A stretch of 41,974 nucleotides of DNA from a virus. Positions within the stretch are counted from its first letter, which is position 1; the number at the start of each line of letters is the position of its first letter. Under the pieces are notes generated by a model. It did no database searches, was not told where the DNA came from, and saw only the letters and a list, made by a program, of their open reading frames with translations. Made by a program: the position numbers and the translations under genes. Shown in pieces: positions 6,603-13,878 of this stretch. The DNA lies in the IMG/VR virus record IMGVR_UViG_3300037119_002078, positions 1-41,974 of that record; one strand, written 5' to 3'.

Positions 6603-7622
6603 GAGAGCACCATGACGATTGAGCGAGCCAGAGAGGTAGAGAGTGCCATTGGCAGAGAGCGAGCCTAACGGAGAGAGAGCGCCAAAAAACAAGAGCGAGC
6701 CGTTCAGGTCGAGAGCACCTAAGGGTATGAGCGAGCCACGGAATTCGAAAGCACCGAGGAAAAGGAGCGAGCCAGATGGATTGAGAGCACCTGAATGCTG
6801 GAGCGAGCCGTCGGTTTTGAGAGCACCAAAGATCGTGAGCGAGCCAAGTCTGATGAGAGCACCGTAAGAGGGAAGCGAGCCAAGAGGCCAGAGAGCGCCG
6901 TGCGACAAGAGCGAGCCAGTTCATGTGAGAGCACCATACAGCGTGAGCGAGCCACCTCCTCGGAGAGTACCAAACGAAGTAAGCGAGCCAGCAAAACTGA
7001 ACGCGCCATATTCCGGGAGCGAGCCACGAAATGTGAGAGTACCAAGATCACCGAGTGAGCCAGTTGGTGAGAGAGCACCGAATGAGCAGAGCGAGCTAGA
7101 TAACTGGAGAGCACCAAGGTCGCCGAGCGATCCATTTAAATAGAGAGCACCAAAATGAGCGAGCGAGCCACGCGAGGTGAGAGCACCAGATAACGCGAGC
7201 GAGCCAGCAACGTGACTGCAACAAAATCCGCGAGCGAGCCGCATCCACGGAGAGTACCGCGCAGCGTGAGCGAGCCAGTCATCGCGAAAGCAACAGGGCT
7301 AATGAGCGAGCCGACAGGATTGAGAACACCAGAGTAAGCGAGCGAGCCTTTGTGGATGAGAGCACCAAGCGAGCCGAGCGTTAGCCATCCACAACGAGAA
7401 CACCACAGAAGGCGAGCGAGCCGGGCATGCTGAGAGTACCGAGGAGCAGGAGCGAGCCAGCCGCAGGGAGAGTACCATCCACAAGGAGCGAGCCACACAC
7501 GCTGATAGCATCATCAAATAGGAGCGAGCCACACCCCCAGACGGCACCAAACTAGATGAGCGAGCCAACTGAAGTGAGAGCACCAAGCAAGCCGAGCGTC
7601 AGCCACTTGCAGCGAGAGCACC
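6603..7622 (+). repeat. TIGR-like array: 57 alternating 9-nt repeats with 56 different 9-nt spacers (28 dual-spacer units of 36 nt)
   Basis: The array alternates repeat A (consensus GAGAGCACC, 29 copies, 13 exact) and repeat B (GAGCGAGCC, 28 copies, 21 exact). Every repeat is followed by a 9-base spacer, giving an 18-base step and a 36-base AB unit. All 56 spacers differ, and 41 of 56 begin with A, so the tenth base is partly conserved. Irregularities are one 8-base spacer (7206-7213) before a decayed A repeat GACTGCAAC (7214-7222), and two B repeats with two extra bases, GAGCG-TT-AGCC and GAGCG-TC-AGCC (second one at 7594-7604). No reading frame stays open across it. A degenerate half unit overlaps the stop codon at 6585-6602. 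The array lies in the early operon directly after the IS110/Nop-like gene. Layout, unit length and neighbour match TIGR arrays, which yield 36-nt guides with two spacers. Transcription is inferred to be rightward. Confidence 0.85.
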
Positions 7623-7629
7623 AAAACCC

Positions 7630-8139
7630 ATGAGCACCAACCCGTTTGACCAACTCGCCGCCGAGCAGATGGCGGATGCCACCAAGCGTAAGCTGGAAGC
7701 CAGCCGCAAGCGCGCCGAGAAACGCCAAGCGCACATCGTCCAGAGCGACGCCGACGCACCGATGATCTTAGGTCCGCAAGAACAAAAGCTAGCGGATCAA
7801 TCCAAGCAGATGCGAAGTTATCGGGCGTGGAAGAAATCCGAGTTCGATGCGATGGCCAAGCATCCGCTGTACTTCTCGAAATGGAACGAGTTCACGCGCC
7901 GCGTCCGCGAACTAACGCCGGACAACACCGACGCCTTCGTTGGCTACGTCGCCAAGCAGCGCTGGCTGCTCGAGGCCGAACTCGACATTCGCCGGCTGGC
8001 GCTGTCGTTCGTCGCCAACCGGCTGATCCGGATCCGGCTGGAGCAGGGGCTTAGCCCCATGGACGACAGCCTGCCGTTCTCCGAGGAGCCGCCGACCTTG
8101 TTCGAAACCATCCGCAACCTACTGAGGACCATGACGTGA
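7630..8139 (+). CDS. Hypothetical early protein, 169 aa
   Basis: A basic, helical 169-residue protein. The N-terminal ~60 residues are highly charged (TKRKLEASRKRAEKRQAHIV); the middle contains FSKWNEFTRRVRELTP and the C-terminal part has a hydrophobic helix pattern (RLALSFVANRLIRIRL). No family is recognised. Its ATG lies inside the last spacer position of the array, and the last A repeat (GAGAG at 7614-7618) is the only purine-rich stretch available as a ribosome site. It is coupled to the next gene by a GTGA overlap, so it probably belongs to the recombination/replication group. Confidence 0.75.
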   Translation: MSTNPFDQLAAEQMADATKRKLEASRKRAEKRQAHIVQSDADAPMILGPQEQKLADQSKQMRSYRAWKKSEFDAMAKHPLYFSKWNEFTRRVRELTPDNTDAFVGYVAKQRWLLEAELDIRRLALSFVANRLIRIRLEQGLSPMDDSLPFSEEPPTLFETIRNLLRTMT

Positions 8140-9173
8140 GCATTATCAAGAAGACCCTCGACCAATACGCCGCCTCTGTGGATAAGCTGTGGACACACGA
8201 CCGCAGTAACACGCTAGGGGCTTCAGAAGTCGGGCAATGCGCGCGCAAAGTCTTCTGGCTCAAGAGTGAGAACGACAGTGCCCATCGTGTGGATAGAGAC
8301 CCCGACTACACCGAAACCTGGGGCGCGCGGATGCGCGGCACGGTATTCGAAGACAAGTTCTGGGAGCCGGCGTTGCGGGCCAAGTTCGGCAAGCGGCTGT
8401 TGTTTGCCGGAAGATATCAAAAGACATTCGTCAGCGATTTCCTGTCGGCGACACCGGACGGCATGATCATCAACCTGACCGCCGAGGAACGCGCCGAAAT
8501 CGGGACCGGCGCTGATTGCGTCATGGTCGAGTGCAAGACTGCGGATCCGCGGACAAACCTCGACGTCGCCAAGCCGCAGAATGTCTTTCAAACACAAGTC
8601 CAGATGGGGCTGGTTCGGGAGAACACCGACTATCGGCCAACACACAGCGTTCTCAGCTACACCGACGCCAGCTTCTGGAGCGACGTGAAAGAATTCGTGA
8701 TCGAATTCGATCCCGCGCTGTACGAGACGGCCAAGCAGCGCGCGATGATGATCATGACCGCGACCGAGCCGCCCAAGCCAGAGGGTTATATCGGCGGCGG
8801 CTACGAATGCCGCTACTGCCCGTTCACGATTGCCTGCGGGATCCAGCGCCGGAACTTGCCTTTTCAGGACAACGAAGTTGACCCGCAATTCGCCGCCGAG
8901 ATGAAAGATGCGGCATTGTCCCTCAGGGCAATGGAAAATTCTAGGGACACACTAGACAGTGACGTCCGCGCGGCTCAGGATCAAATCAAGTCTCGCCTGC
9001 GCGAGAAAGGCGTTCGGAAGATCCCCGGCGTGTTGCAATGGTCCTCAGTCAAGGGACGCACCGGGTTCGATAACAAAGCAATCCAAAAAGCCGCCGTCGA
9101 GGCGGGTGTTGATCTGGATCAGTTCAAGACACAGGGCGAGCCAACAGATCGCCTTGTCATCACCGTTACCTGA
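8136..9173 (+). CDS. PD-(D/E)XK nuclease, Cas4/RecB-like, with probable Fe-S cluster
   Basis: A 345-residue protein starting at GTG 8136, which overlaps the previous TGA. Motifs in order: GASEVGQCARKVFW (about residues 27-40, containing Cys35), TPDGMI near 107 (catalytic Asp), MVECKTAD near 130-137 (Glu-x-Lys), a Gln-rich helix (QTQVQMG), and CRYCPFTIAC near 225-234. Cys35 plus the three C-terminal cysteines form the pattern of the 4Fe-4S cluster of Cas4 and AddB nucleases. Such phage enzymes act as exonucleases in recombination and replication. The next gene encodes an acidic-tailed protein that may bind its ssDNA product. An adaptation role for the nearby repeat array, as Cas4 has for CRISPR, is possible but unsupported. 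Confidence 0.85.
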   Translation: MSIIKKTLDQYAASVDKLWTHDRSNTLGASEVGQCARKVFWLKSENDSAHRVDRDPDYTETWGARMRGTVFEDKFWEPALRAKFGKRLLFAGRYQKTFVSDFLSATPDGMIINLTAEERAEIGTGADCVMVECKTADPRTNLDVAKPQNVFQTQVQMGLVRENTDYRPTHSVLSYTDASFWSDVKEFVIEFDPALYETAKQRAMMIMTATEPPKPEGYIGGGYECRYCPFTIACGIQRRNLPFQDNEVDPQFAAEMKDAALSLRAMENSRDTLDSDVRAAQDQIKSRLREKGVRKIPGVLQWSSVKGRTGFDNKAIQKAAVEAGVDLDQFKTQGEPTDRLVITVT

Positions 9174-9229
9174 CATCCGTCAGGTGAAAACCGGCTGCCG
9201 CCATGGCGGGGCTAACAGAGAGCAGAGAC

Positions 9230-9970
9230 ATGAACGATATCGTCACACGCAATAATACCAACGTCGCCAAGCAATCCGACAATCCCTTTTCCGACTACGC
9301 CGATAGCGCCGTCACGACGTCGATTGTCGGCAAGCTGCTGAAGTTTTCGAAAGGCGACTGGCTCGCCGGCAAGGACGAGGACGAAGTGCCGGCGGGAACC
9401 AGGTTTGTCGCCAACATGGGCGAGTTGCTGACCGGCTGGCAACGCTGGGAGGACAACAAGCCGACTGACATGGTGATGGGCAAGGTTATGGAACGTTTCC
9501 AAGCCCCGCGCCGCAATGAACTCGGCGACATGGACCGCGAGCAATGGGAGGTCGATAGCACCGGCAAGGAGCGCGATCCGTGGCAGCGCACCAACTATCT
9601 GCTGATGAAGGGCGCGAATGACGGCGAACTGTACACGTTCACGACCTCGAGCAAGGGCGGCCTCGATGCCGTCGCACGGCTCTGCAAGGACTACGCGCCG
9701 TTCATGGCCCAGAAGCCGAACGAGTGGCCGGTGATCGAGATCGGCCACGACAGCTACGCCCACCCGAACAAGGATTTCGGGCGGATCAAGGTGCCGACGT
9801 TCAAGATTGTCGGTTTTGCGCCCAAGGCTTCGTTCGCGCCGGATCTGGGCGAGCAGCATCAGGTGGTGATGGATGACGATGCTGACGTGGATGAGTTTCC
9901 GGATGTCGAGGCTGAGAAGCCCGAACCCAAGCCCGCGCCAAAGCCGGCAGCCAAGAAGAACAGGATCTAA
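9230..9970 (+). CDS. Hypothetical protein with acidic tail, ssDNA-binding-protein candidate
   Basis: A 246-residue protein starting at ATG 9230 (MNDIVTRNNTN) behind AGAGAGCAGAGAC; an ATG at 9203 in the same frame is less well placed. The core has several aromatic strands (KGDWLAGKDED, LLTGWQRWEDN, LYTFTTSSKGG). The C-terminus has an acidic stretch (DDDADVDEFPDVEAE) followed by a Lys/Pro tail. Acidic tails are typical of phage ssDNA-binding proteins, and the gene lies between a Cas4-like nuclease and the primase-helicase. I do not recognise a named family, so the ssDNA role is inference. Confidence 0.6.
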   Translation: MNDIVTRNNTNVAKQSDNPFSDYADSAVTTSIVGKLLKFSKGDWLAGKDEDEVPAGTRFVANMGELLTGWQRWEDNKPTDMVMGKVMERFQAPRRNELGDMDREQWEVDSTGKERDPWQRTNYLLMKGANDGELYTFTTSSKGGLDAVARLCKDYAPFMAQKPNEWPVIEIGHDSYAHPNKDFGRIKVPTFKIVGFAPKASFAPDLGEQHQVVMDDDADVDEFPDVEAEKPEPKPAPKPAAKKNRI

Positions 9971-9993
9971 GAGGGAAGAAACGGCGGATCGAT

Positions 9994-10031
9994 AAAAAAG
10001 CGGCGGCAGGGCCTACTACTCCCTGCCGCCG
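9994..10031 (-). terminator. Rho-independent terminator reading leftward
   Basis: An 11-bp perfect stem (10001-10011 with 10021-10031) with a 9-base loop. Read on the minus strand it is followed by six T residues (9999-9994); on the plus strand no T run follows. It therefore looks like a terminator for leftward transcription, although both neighbouring genes run rightward. In the rightward transcript it would be a stable hairpin before the primase gene. Confidence 0.65.
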
Positions 10032-10067
10032 ACATCGTCCGGTAAGCATCCTCGAAGGGGCACAACA

Positions 10068-12881
10068 ATGACGCTACGCGCGGACAATGAAGCACGTACA
10101 ACAGTAGAAATAATTACCGAGTTCCTCTCCGCCATCTTTGAGGGAACGCAAGAACCGAAATTCTTCCAGACACTGGCGAATGACGCTGGTGACGCCGACG
10201 AAGCCCTGAACAAGAAATCCATCCTGACCGACCAGGTCGCGAGCATCGCGCACTTTGTGAGGCGTCATGATCGTAACCGGCGGGGAACATTTTTTTGTGT
10301 CGCAACGATAGCTAAAGGGTCATCGACGCGCAACAAAGATAATTGTAGCGAAATCACGGTAGCGCACACAGACCTCGACTTCCGGTCGATCGCCGAGGAC
10401 GAGCCGGCGATCCGGAAAGTGGTCGAGACACTGCCGATCCCGCCGTCGATCGTTGTCTTCTCGGGAGGCGGCCTACACCTGTACTGGCTGCTGAAAGAGC
10501 CGCTGCCGGCGCAGGAATACCGCGAGCGTCTGGAGGCGCTGAACCGCCAACTGGCCGCGGTGCTAGCCGGCGATGGTAGCGCTACCGACGTCTGCCGGCT
10601 GATGCGGCTGCCCGGCACTGTGAACAGCAAGCACGGCGACCAACGAAAAGTAGTGGTCGAAAAACTGGACGCTGCTTTTCGTTACGACTTTGACGACCTC
10701 GAGGCGAGAGTTGGCGAGTTGCGTCCGGGGCGGCTGACCGTCAAGGCGGTAGCGCCCCTACCACAGTCTCGTGCCGGGAAGGGTATGGGCCAGACGAAAA
10801 CCGGCAATGACGATCGTACCCTTCCCGGACAGAACGCGAACCCGTTCCTGAAGGTCGCCGAGGAGCAGGGCTGGAAGCCGCCGCTCGATGTCGCGCAGGC
10901 GCTGGCCTCGATGACCTACCCCGGCAACGTGCACGACACCCAGATCCGGGTGGCGGCCTCGATGGCTAAGGCCGGAGCCGGGCGTGACGACGTGATCAAC
11001 ACGGTACTGGAAGCGACCATGAACGCCCCAGGCGTCGACGTCGCCAAGTGGGACTTGAGGGCCGAGGAGAAGAAGATAGGCGGGGCGTACGACAGCGCGG
11101 TTGCCAAGTTCGGAATGCCGGGAAATGCGCCGGCAATTACGCCGGATTACGCCGTTTCACGTGAAACGCCCAAAACTACGGCCAGCGTGTCCGGGAAAGG
11201 TGCTCCGATAGGGGCTGCGGAGGTGGGAAATGTCGTACCATTTTCCACCGGGAAAAAGCGGAAAGCCGCAACCGCGCAGGCCATGCATATCGTGCTGGCA
11301 AACAACGCTCTGACGGTGCTGGAGGATCGTGGCTACCGGCTGATGTTTACCGAGCGCGGGGGCTACGTCTACGAAACCGGGCTGTGGACGTTGCGCGACG
11401 ACAAGGACCTGACCGGCTGGCTGAACGCCTACCTTGAGGACAGTGCACAGCAGGGGCTGAAGCTGGAAAGCACTACCCGGCTGATCAATGAGGCGCGGGC
11501 CTACATTATCCGCCAGCCGAGGCTTCAAGGCCGAGGGACGATGTTTGACCGGCACGGCAAGGTGCCGACGCTGTCCGGATTAGTCGATCCCCGCACCGGG
11601 GAAGTCGAGCCGTGCCTGCCAGAGCATTTTTGCACCTGGCAGATCCCATTTCATTATGACCCGGAAGCAAAGTGTCCGCGCTGGCTCCAGATGCTAGGCG
11701 ACATGTTCGCTGATCGCCCGCTGGAAGATCAGCAACTGCACATTCGACTGTTGCAGGAAATGCTGGGCATGGGGATGGTTGACGACAGGAGTAAGCACCT
11801 GTCTCTCGCCTTGATTTTCCAAGGTAATCCCGATGCCGGTAAATCAGACGCGATCGATGTCATGGCCGGGCTGTTCGGGCCTAACGTGAACCCCACTCCA
11901 TTGGACGATCTGGACAAAACGCACGGCACAATGGCGTTCGCAAAGCGGGTGCCGTGGGTTCTGCACGAGGCTTTTGAGCAAGCCAAGTGGCACATGTCGG
12001 GAACAGTCAAATCGATCATCAGCCTGGACGGTATCCGGATCAACATGAAGGGCGGCCGGATTTTCGAGCACCGCCCGACCGGACCCATCTTCTGGGGCAC
12101 CAACCCGGTGCCGCAGTTCAAGGAAAGCAGCGGAGCGATCGTCAGCCGTATCGTCGTCGTGGCGTGCCGCCAGAAGTTCGATAAGAAAAACCCCATTGGG
12201 GTTGCCCTCCTCGCCAAAAAGGCGGGCCTGGCAGGGCCGTCGCAATTAATCCTCAAGACCGAAATGGAAGGCGTGCTGGCGTGGGCATTCGCCGGCCTCC
12301 AGCGGGCGCTGAAACGCGGCTACTTTATCCAGCCGAAGGACAGCGAGGAAATCGCCGGGGCTATCCGGGAAGACAGCAACATTGTCATCGGGTTCATGGG
12401 GTGCGTCGACTTCAATCCGAACGGCAGGATAAGGGTCGCCGACTTTGAGGCGGCGCATTCTGCATGGTGGAAAGAACGCAAGAGGACCGACCGTGGCACG
12501 CCTTCGGGTGACAGCATCACCAAGGCGCTGAAGGCATTAGGGGAACCCCGGATTGCTTTCGGCCTCAAGGACAATCGCTACCGCTACTATTGCGGCATGT
12601 GGCTGAACGAAGAAGGCATGGCCTACTGGAAGCACACCGTCAATTCCAACAGCTACGACGACCACGCCAAGAAGGCTTCGACGCACCTACCAGATGAGCA
12701 CGCTGAGGTAAATCAACTCATCCCGCCGGCCTGGGACGGCAAGCCAGCTGTTTTTGCTATGCAGGCAGCGCATACGCAATCGGTGACGAGTGGTGACAGG
12801 GAAGGTGACAACGACTTCCCTGGTGACAGGCCCCTCGGTGACAGTGGTGACAGTGGGGTGGACTTGGGTGACACGTTTTGA
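10068..12881 (+). CDS. Primase-helicase, phage P4 alpha-like (prim-pol plus SF3/D5 helicase)
   Basis: A 937-residue replication protein. The N-terminal part looks like an archaeo-eukaryotic-type primase/RepB domain: VAHTDLDFRS near 103, VFSGGGLHLYWLL near 128-140, and RLMRLPGTVNSKH near 177-189. The C-terminal half is a superfamily 3 helicase of the D5/P4 type, with Walker A GNPDAGKSDA near residues 586-595, the DDLDKTHGTMAF region, and IFWGTNPVPQFKESSGAIVSR, which resembles motif C and the arginine finger. It would open the origin, unwind DNA and make primers. The last ~35 codons contain repeated GD(S/R) because the DNA there holds GGTGACAG repeats, part of a candidate origin. The gene follows GAAGGGG at a usable distance. 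Because no phage polymerase is seen, a host polymerase is probably used. Confidence 0.9.
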   Translation: MTLRADNEARTTVEIITEFLSAIFEGTQEPKFFQTLANDAGDADEALNKKSILTDQVASIAHFVRRHDRNRRGTFFCVATIAKGSSTRNKDNCSEITVAHTDLDFRSIAEDEPAIRKVVETLPIPPSIVVFSGGGLHLYWLLKEPLPAQEYRERLEALNRQLAAVLAGDGSATDVCRLMRLPGTVNSKHGDQRKVVVEKLDAAFRYDFDDLEARVGELRPGRLTVKAVAPLPQSRAGKGMGQTKTGNDDRTLPGQNANPFLKVAEEQGWKPPLDVAQALASMTYPGNVHDTQIRVAASMAKAGAGRDDVINTVLEATMNAPGVDVAKWDLRAEEKKIGGAYDSAVAKFGMPGNAPAITPDYAVSRETPKTTASVSGKGAPIGAAEVGNVVPFSTGKKRKAATAQAMHIVLANNALTVLEDRGYRLMFTERGGYVYETGLWTLRDDKDLTGWLNAYLEDSAQQGLKLESTTRLINEARAYIIRQPRLQGRGTMFDRHGKVPTLSGLVDPRTGEVEPCLPEHFCTWQIPFHYDPEAKCPRWLQMLGDMFADRPLEDQQLHIRLLQEMLGMGMVDDRSKHLSLALIFQGNPDAGKSDAIDVMAGLFGPNVNPTPLDDLDKTHGTMAFAKRVPWVLHEAFEQAKWHMSGTVKSIISLDGIRINMKGGRIFEHRPTGPIFWGTNPVPQFKESSGAIVSRIVVVACRQKFDKKNPIGVALLAKKAGLAGPSQLILKTEMEGVLAWAFAGLQRALKRGYFIQPKDSEEIAGAIREDSNIVIGFMGCVDFNPNGRIRVADFEAAHSAWWKERKRTDRGTPSGDSITKALKALGEPRIAFGLKDNRYRYYCGMWLNEEGMAYWKHTVNSNSYDDHAKKASTHLPDEHAEVNQLIPPAWDGKPAVFAMQAAHTQSVTSGDREGDNDFPGDRPLGDSGDSGVDLGDTF
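11153..11168. promoter_or_regulatory. parS-like palindrome inside the primase-helicase gene
   Basis: CGTTTCACGTGAAACG is a perfect 16-bp palindrome whose inner 14 bases (GTTTCACGTGAAAC) equal the core of bacterial chromosomal parS, the binding site of ParB. It falls in the linker between the primase and helicase domains, where it encodes VSRET. I found no second exact copy and no ParA or ParB gene in the window, so any binding protein would have to come from the host. Confidence 0.7.
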
Positions 12882-13078
12882 TTTTACCTGTCACCGACGC
12901 AAGGCTCTGATTTAACGACAGGATCGAGCGGTGGTGACAGGAGTGACAGGGTTTTTTCTTTATTGGTTGTTGTTGTTGTTGTTGTAAGAGAAGGGGGAGG
13001 TAGGAGGTAGGGGGGTGTGGATAGAAGGGTGTACAGATAATATACGCAAACTCGTCACCACGCCTGTCACCTGTCACT
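12782..13078. other. Candidate replication origin: GGTGACAG iterons with T/GTT-rich and purine-rich tracts
   Basis: Thirteen copies of GGTGACAG or a close variant occur here. Nine are forward (starting 12782, 12792, 12804, 12822, 12837, 12846, 12867, 12933, 12942) and four inverted (12888, about 13052, 13064, 13071). Between the two inverted clusters is a T-rich stretch with GTT repeats (12950-12986) and then a nearly all-purine G-rich tract (about 12988-13030). The first seven iterons lie inside the 3' end of the primase-helicase gene. P4-alpha proteins bind the similar octamer TGTTCACC (GGTGAACA) at the P4 origin, so the encoded P4-like helicase probably acts here. The 223-bp gap 12882-13104 contains no other gene that I can support. 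Confidence 0.7.
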
Positions 13079-13104
13079 TTCGTCGGAAATCATGGGATGT
13101 AGCT

Positions 13105-13317
13105 ATGAAAAAATCTGAATGGCAGGACCGACAGGACCGCGTCGCCGGCGAGGCTGAACGCCTGAAACAACGCGAGCCGCCGAGCCTCCAGCAGCTGGTG
13201 CTGGATCACGGCACCTACGACAAGATCACCCCCGAGGCCTGGGACAAGTTCGACAAGGCCATGGCCGAGTGGAAGGCAAAGATCCGGTTCGGGGAGTTCC
13301 CACCGAAGCGGATCTAA
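13105..13317 (+). CDS. Hypothetical protein, 70 aa
   Basis: A 70-residue highly charged helical protein starting at ATG 13105 (MKKSEWQDRQDRVAGEAERL). The frame is open further upstream, but those codons lie in the iteron region and are not protein-like. The sequence ends KIRFGEFPPKRI. No domain is recognised. Position directly after the presumed origin suggests a replication or early accessory role. Confidence 0.6.
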   Translation: MKKSEWQDRQDRVAGEAERLKQREPPSLQQLVLDHGTYDKITPEAWDKFDKAMAEWKAKIRFGEFPPKRI

Positions 13318-13350
13318 TGTTACTCGGGAACAGAACACAGGAAGAACGAA

Positions 13351-13755
13351 GTGAGCATCACACACCTGCACGGCACAACACCCCCGCCAAACGATTTGCA
13401 GCCTCGTACAGAGCCGATCCTGTCGACGGCACTGGCAACCAGCCATCACCGCCCGGAGCGCGTCACGGACCAGCGGGAGCGGCTCGGTGGGGCACTGGAG
13501 GAGATCCGGGCGATGGGGGACAAGTTGGATGAAATGCGGGAGGTCGCTGCGGAGCGGGCCAGCACGATCCGGGAGCTGAACGCCCACGTCGACTATCTCG
13601 AGGGCCGGATCATTCGGCTCGAGGATGACCTCCAGCTCTACATGCGCAAGGCGGTCAGCCTCGCCCGCACTATCCAAATCATCTGGCAGGCGGCCGACGA
13701 GGGCAATCGGCTGGCTAGGGCGGCGGACGAGGGCGAGGCCGAGCCGGAGGCGTAA
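13351..13755 (+). CDS. Hypothetical coiled-coil protein, 134 aa
   Basis: A 134-residue protein starting at GTG 13351, shortly after GAAGAACGAAG. A disordered Pro/Thr-rich N-terminus (about 45 residues) is followed by a long coiled coil (from RERLGGALEEIRAMGDKL to LEGRIIRLEDDLQLYM) and an acidic tail. I do not recognise the family. It is the last gene of the early/replication block and is followed immediately by a strong hairpin. Confidence 0.65.
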   Translation: MSITHLHGTTPPPNDLQPRTEPILSTALATSHHRPERVTDQRERLGGALEEIRAMGDKLDEMREVAAERASTIRELNAHVDYLEGRIIRLEDDLQLYMRKAVSLARTIQIIWQAADEGNRLARAADEGEAEPEA

Positions 13756-13762
13756 TAAAGCG

Positions 13763-13789
13763 GCCCGCTAATTCCTCGAATTAGCGGGC
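13763..13789 (+). terminator. Transcription terminator hairpin after early region
   Basis: An 11-bp perfect stem GCCCGCTAATT/AATTAGCGGGC with a 5-base loop starts 7 bases after the stop codon at 13755. The tract after it (TATTCTAT) is T-rich but interrupted. Because the upper stem is AT-rich on both sides it can work in either direction. It closes the early/replication transcript just ahead of a new promoter. Confidence 0.75.
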
Positions 13790-13808
13790 TATTCTATGGG
13801 CGGAAAGT

Positions 13809-13852
13809 TTGTCCTAGGACGGCTTGACAGGGGTATCAAATTGTCCGATAAA
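13809..13852 (+). promoter_or_regulatory. Sigma70-like promoter with TTGTCC/GGAC operator sites
   Basis: TTGACA at 13824-13829 and GATAAA at 13847-13852 are separated by 17 bases, a good sigma70-type promoter reading into the gene at 13879. A 10-bp palindrome GTCCTAGGAC (13811-13820) lies just upstream, preceded by TT so that it also forms TTGTCC, and another TTGTCC (13841-13846) lies between the -35 and -10 boxes. Similar TGTCCC-GGGACA sites occur behind the HTH gene at 14471-14494. I infer autoregulation by the HTH protein at 14234-14467. Confidence 0.65.
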
Positions 13853-13878
13853 GGCTCCACACACAACGGAGTTACATT

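Noticed and set aside
6598-7586. Several apparent open frames inside the array, giving hexapeptide repeats such as GSLxxxGALxxx (minus) or SEPxxxRAPxxx (plus)
   Set aside because: The 18-base period forces such patterns in every frame. The variable 9-base parts contain stops and no frame stays open across the array, so these are shadows of the repeats.
6603-7622. CRISPR array
   Set aside because: Repeats are 9 bases, two kinds alternate, spacers are 9 bases, and no cas genes are present.
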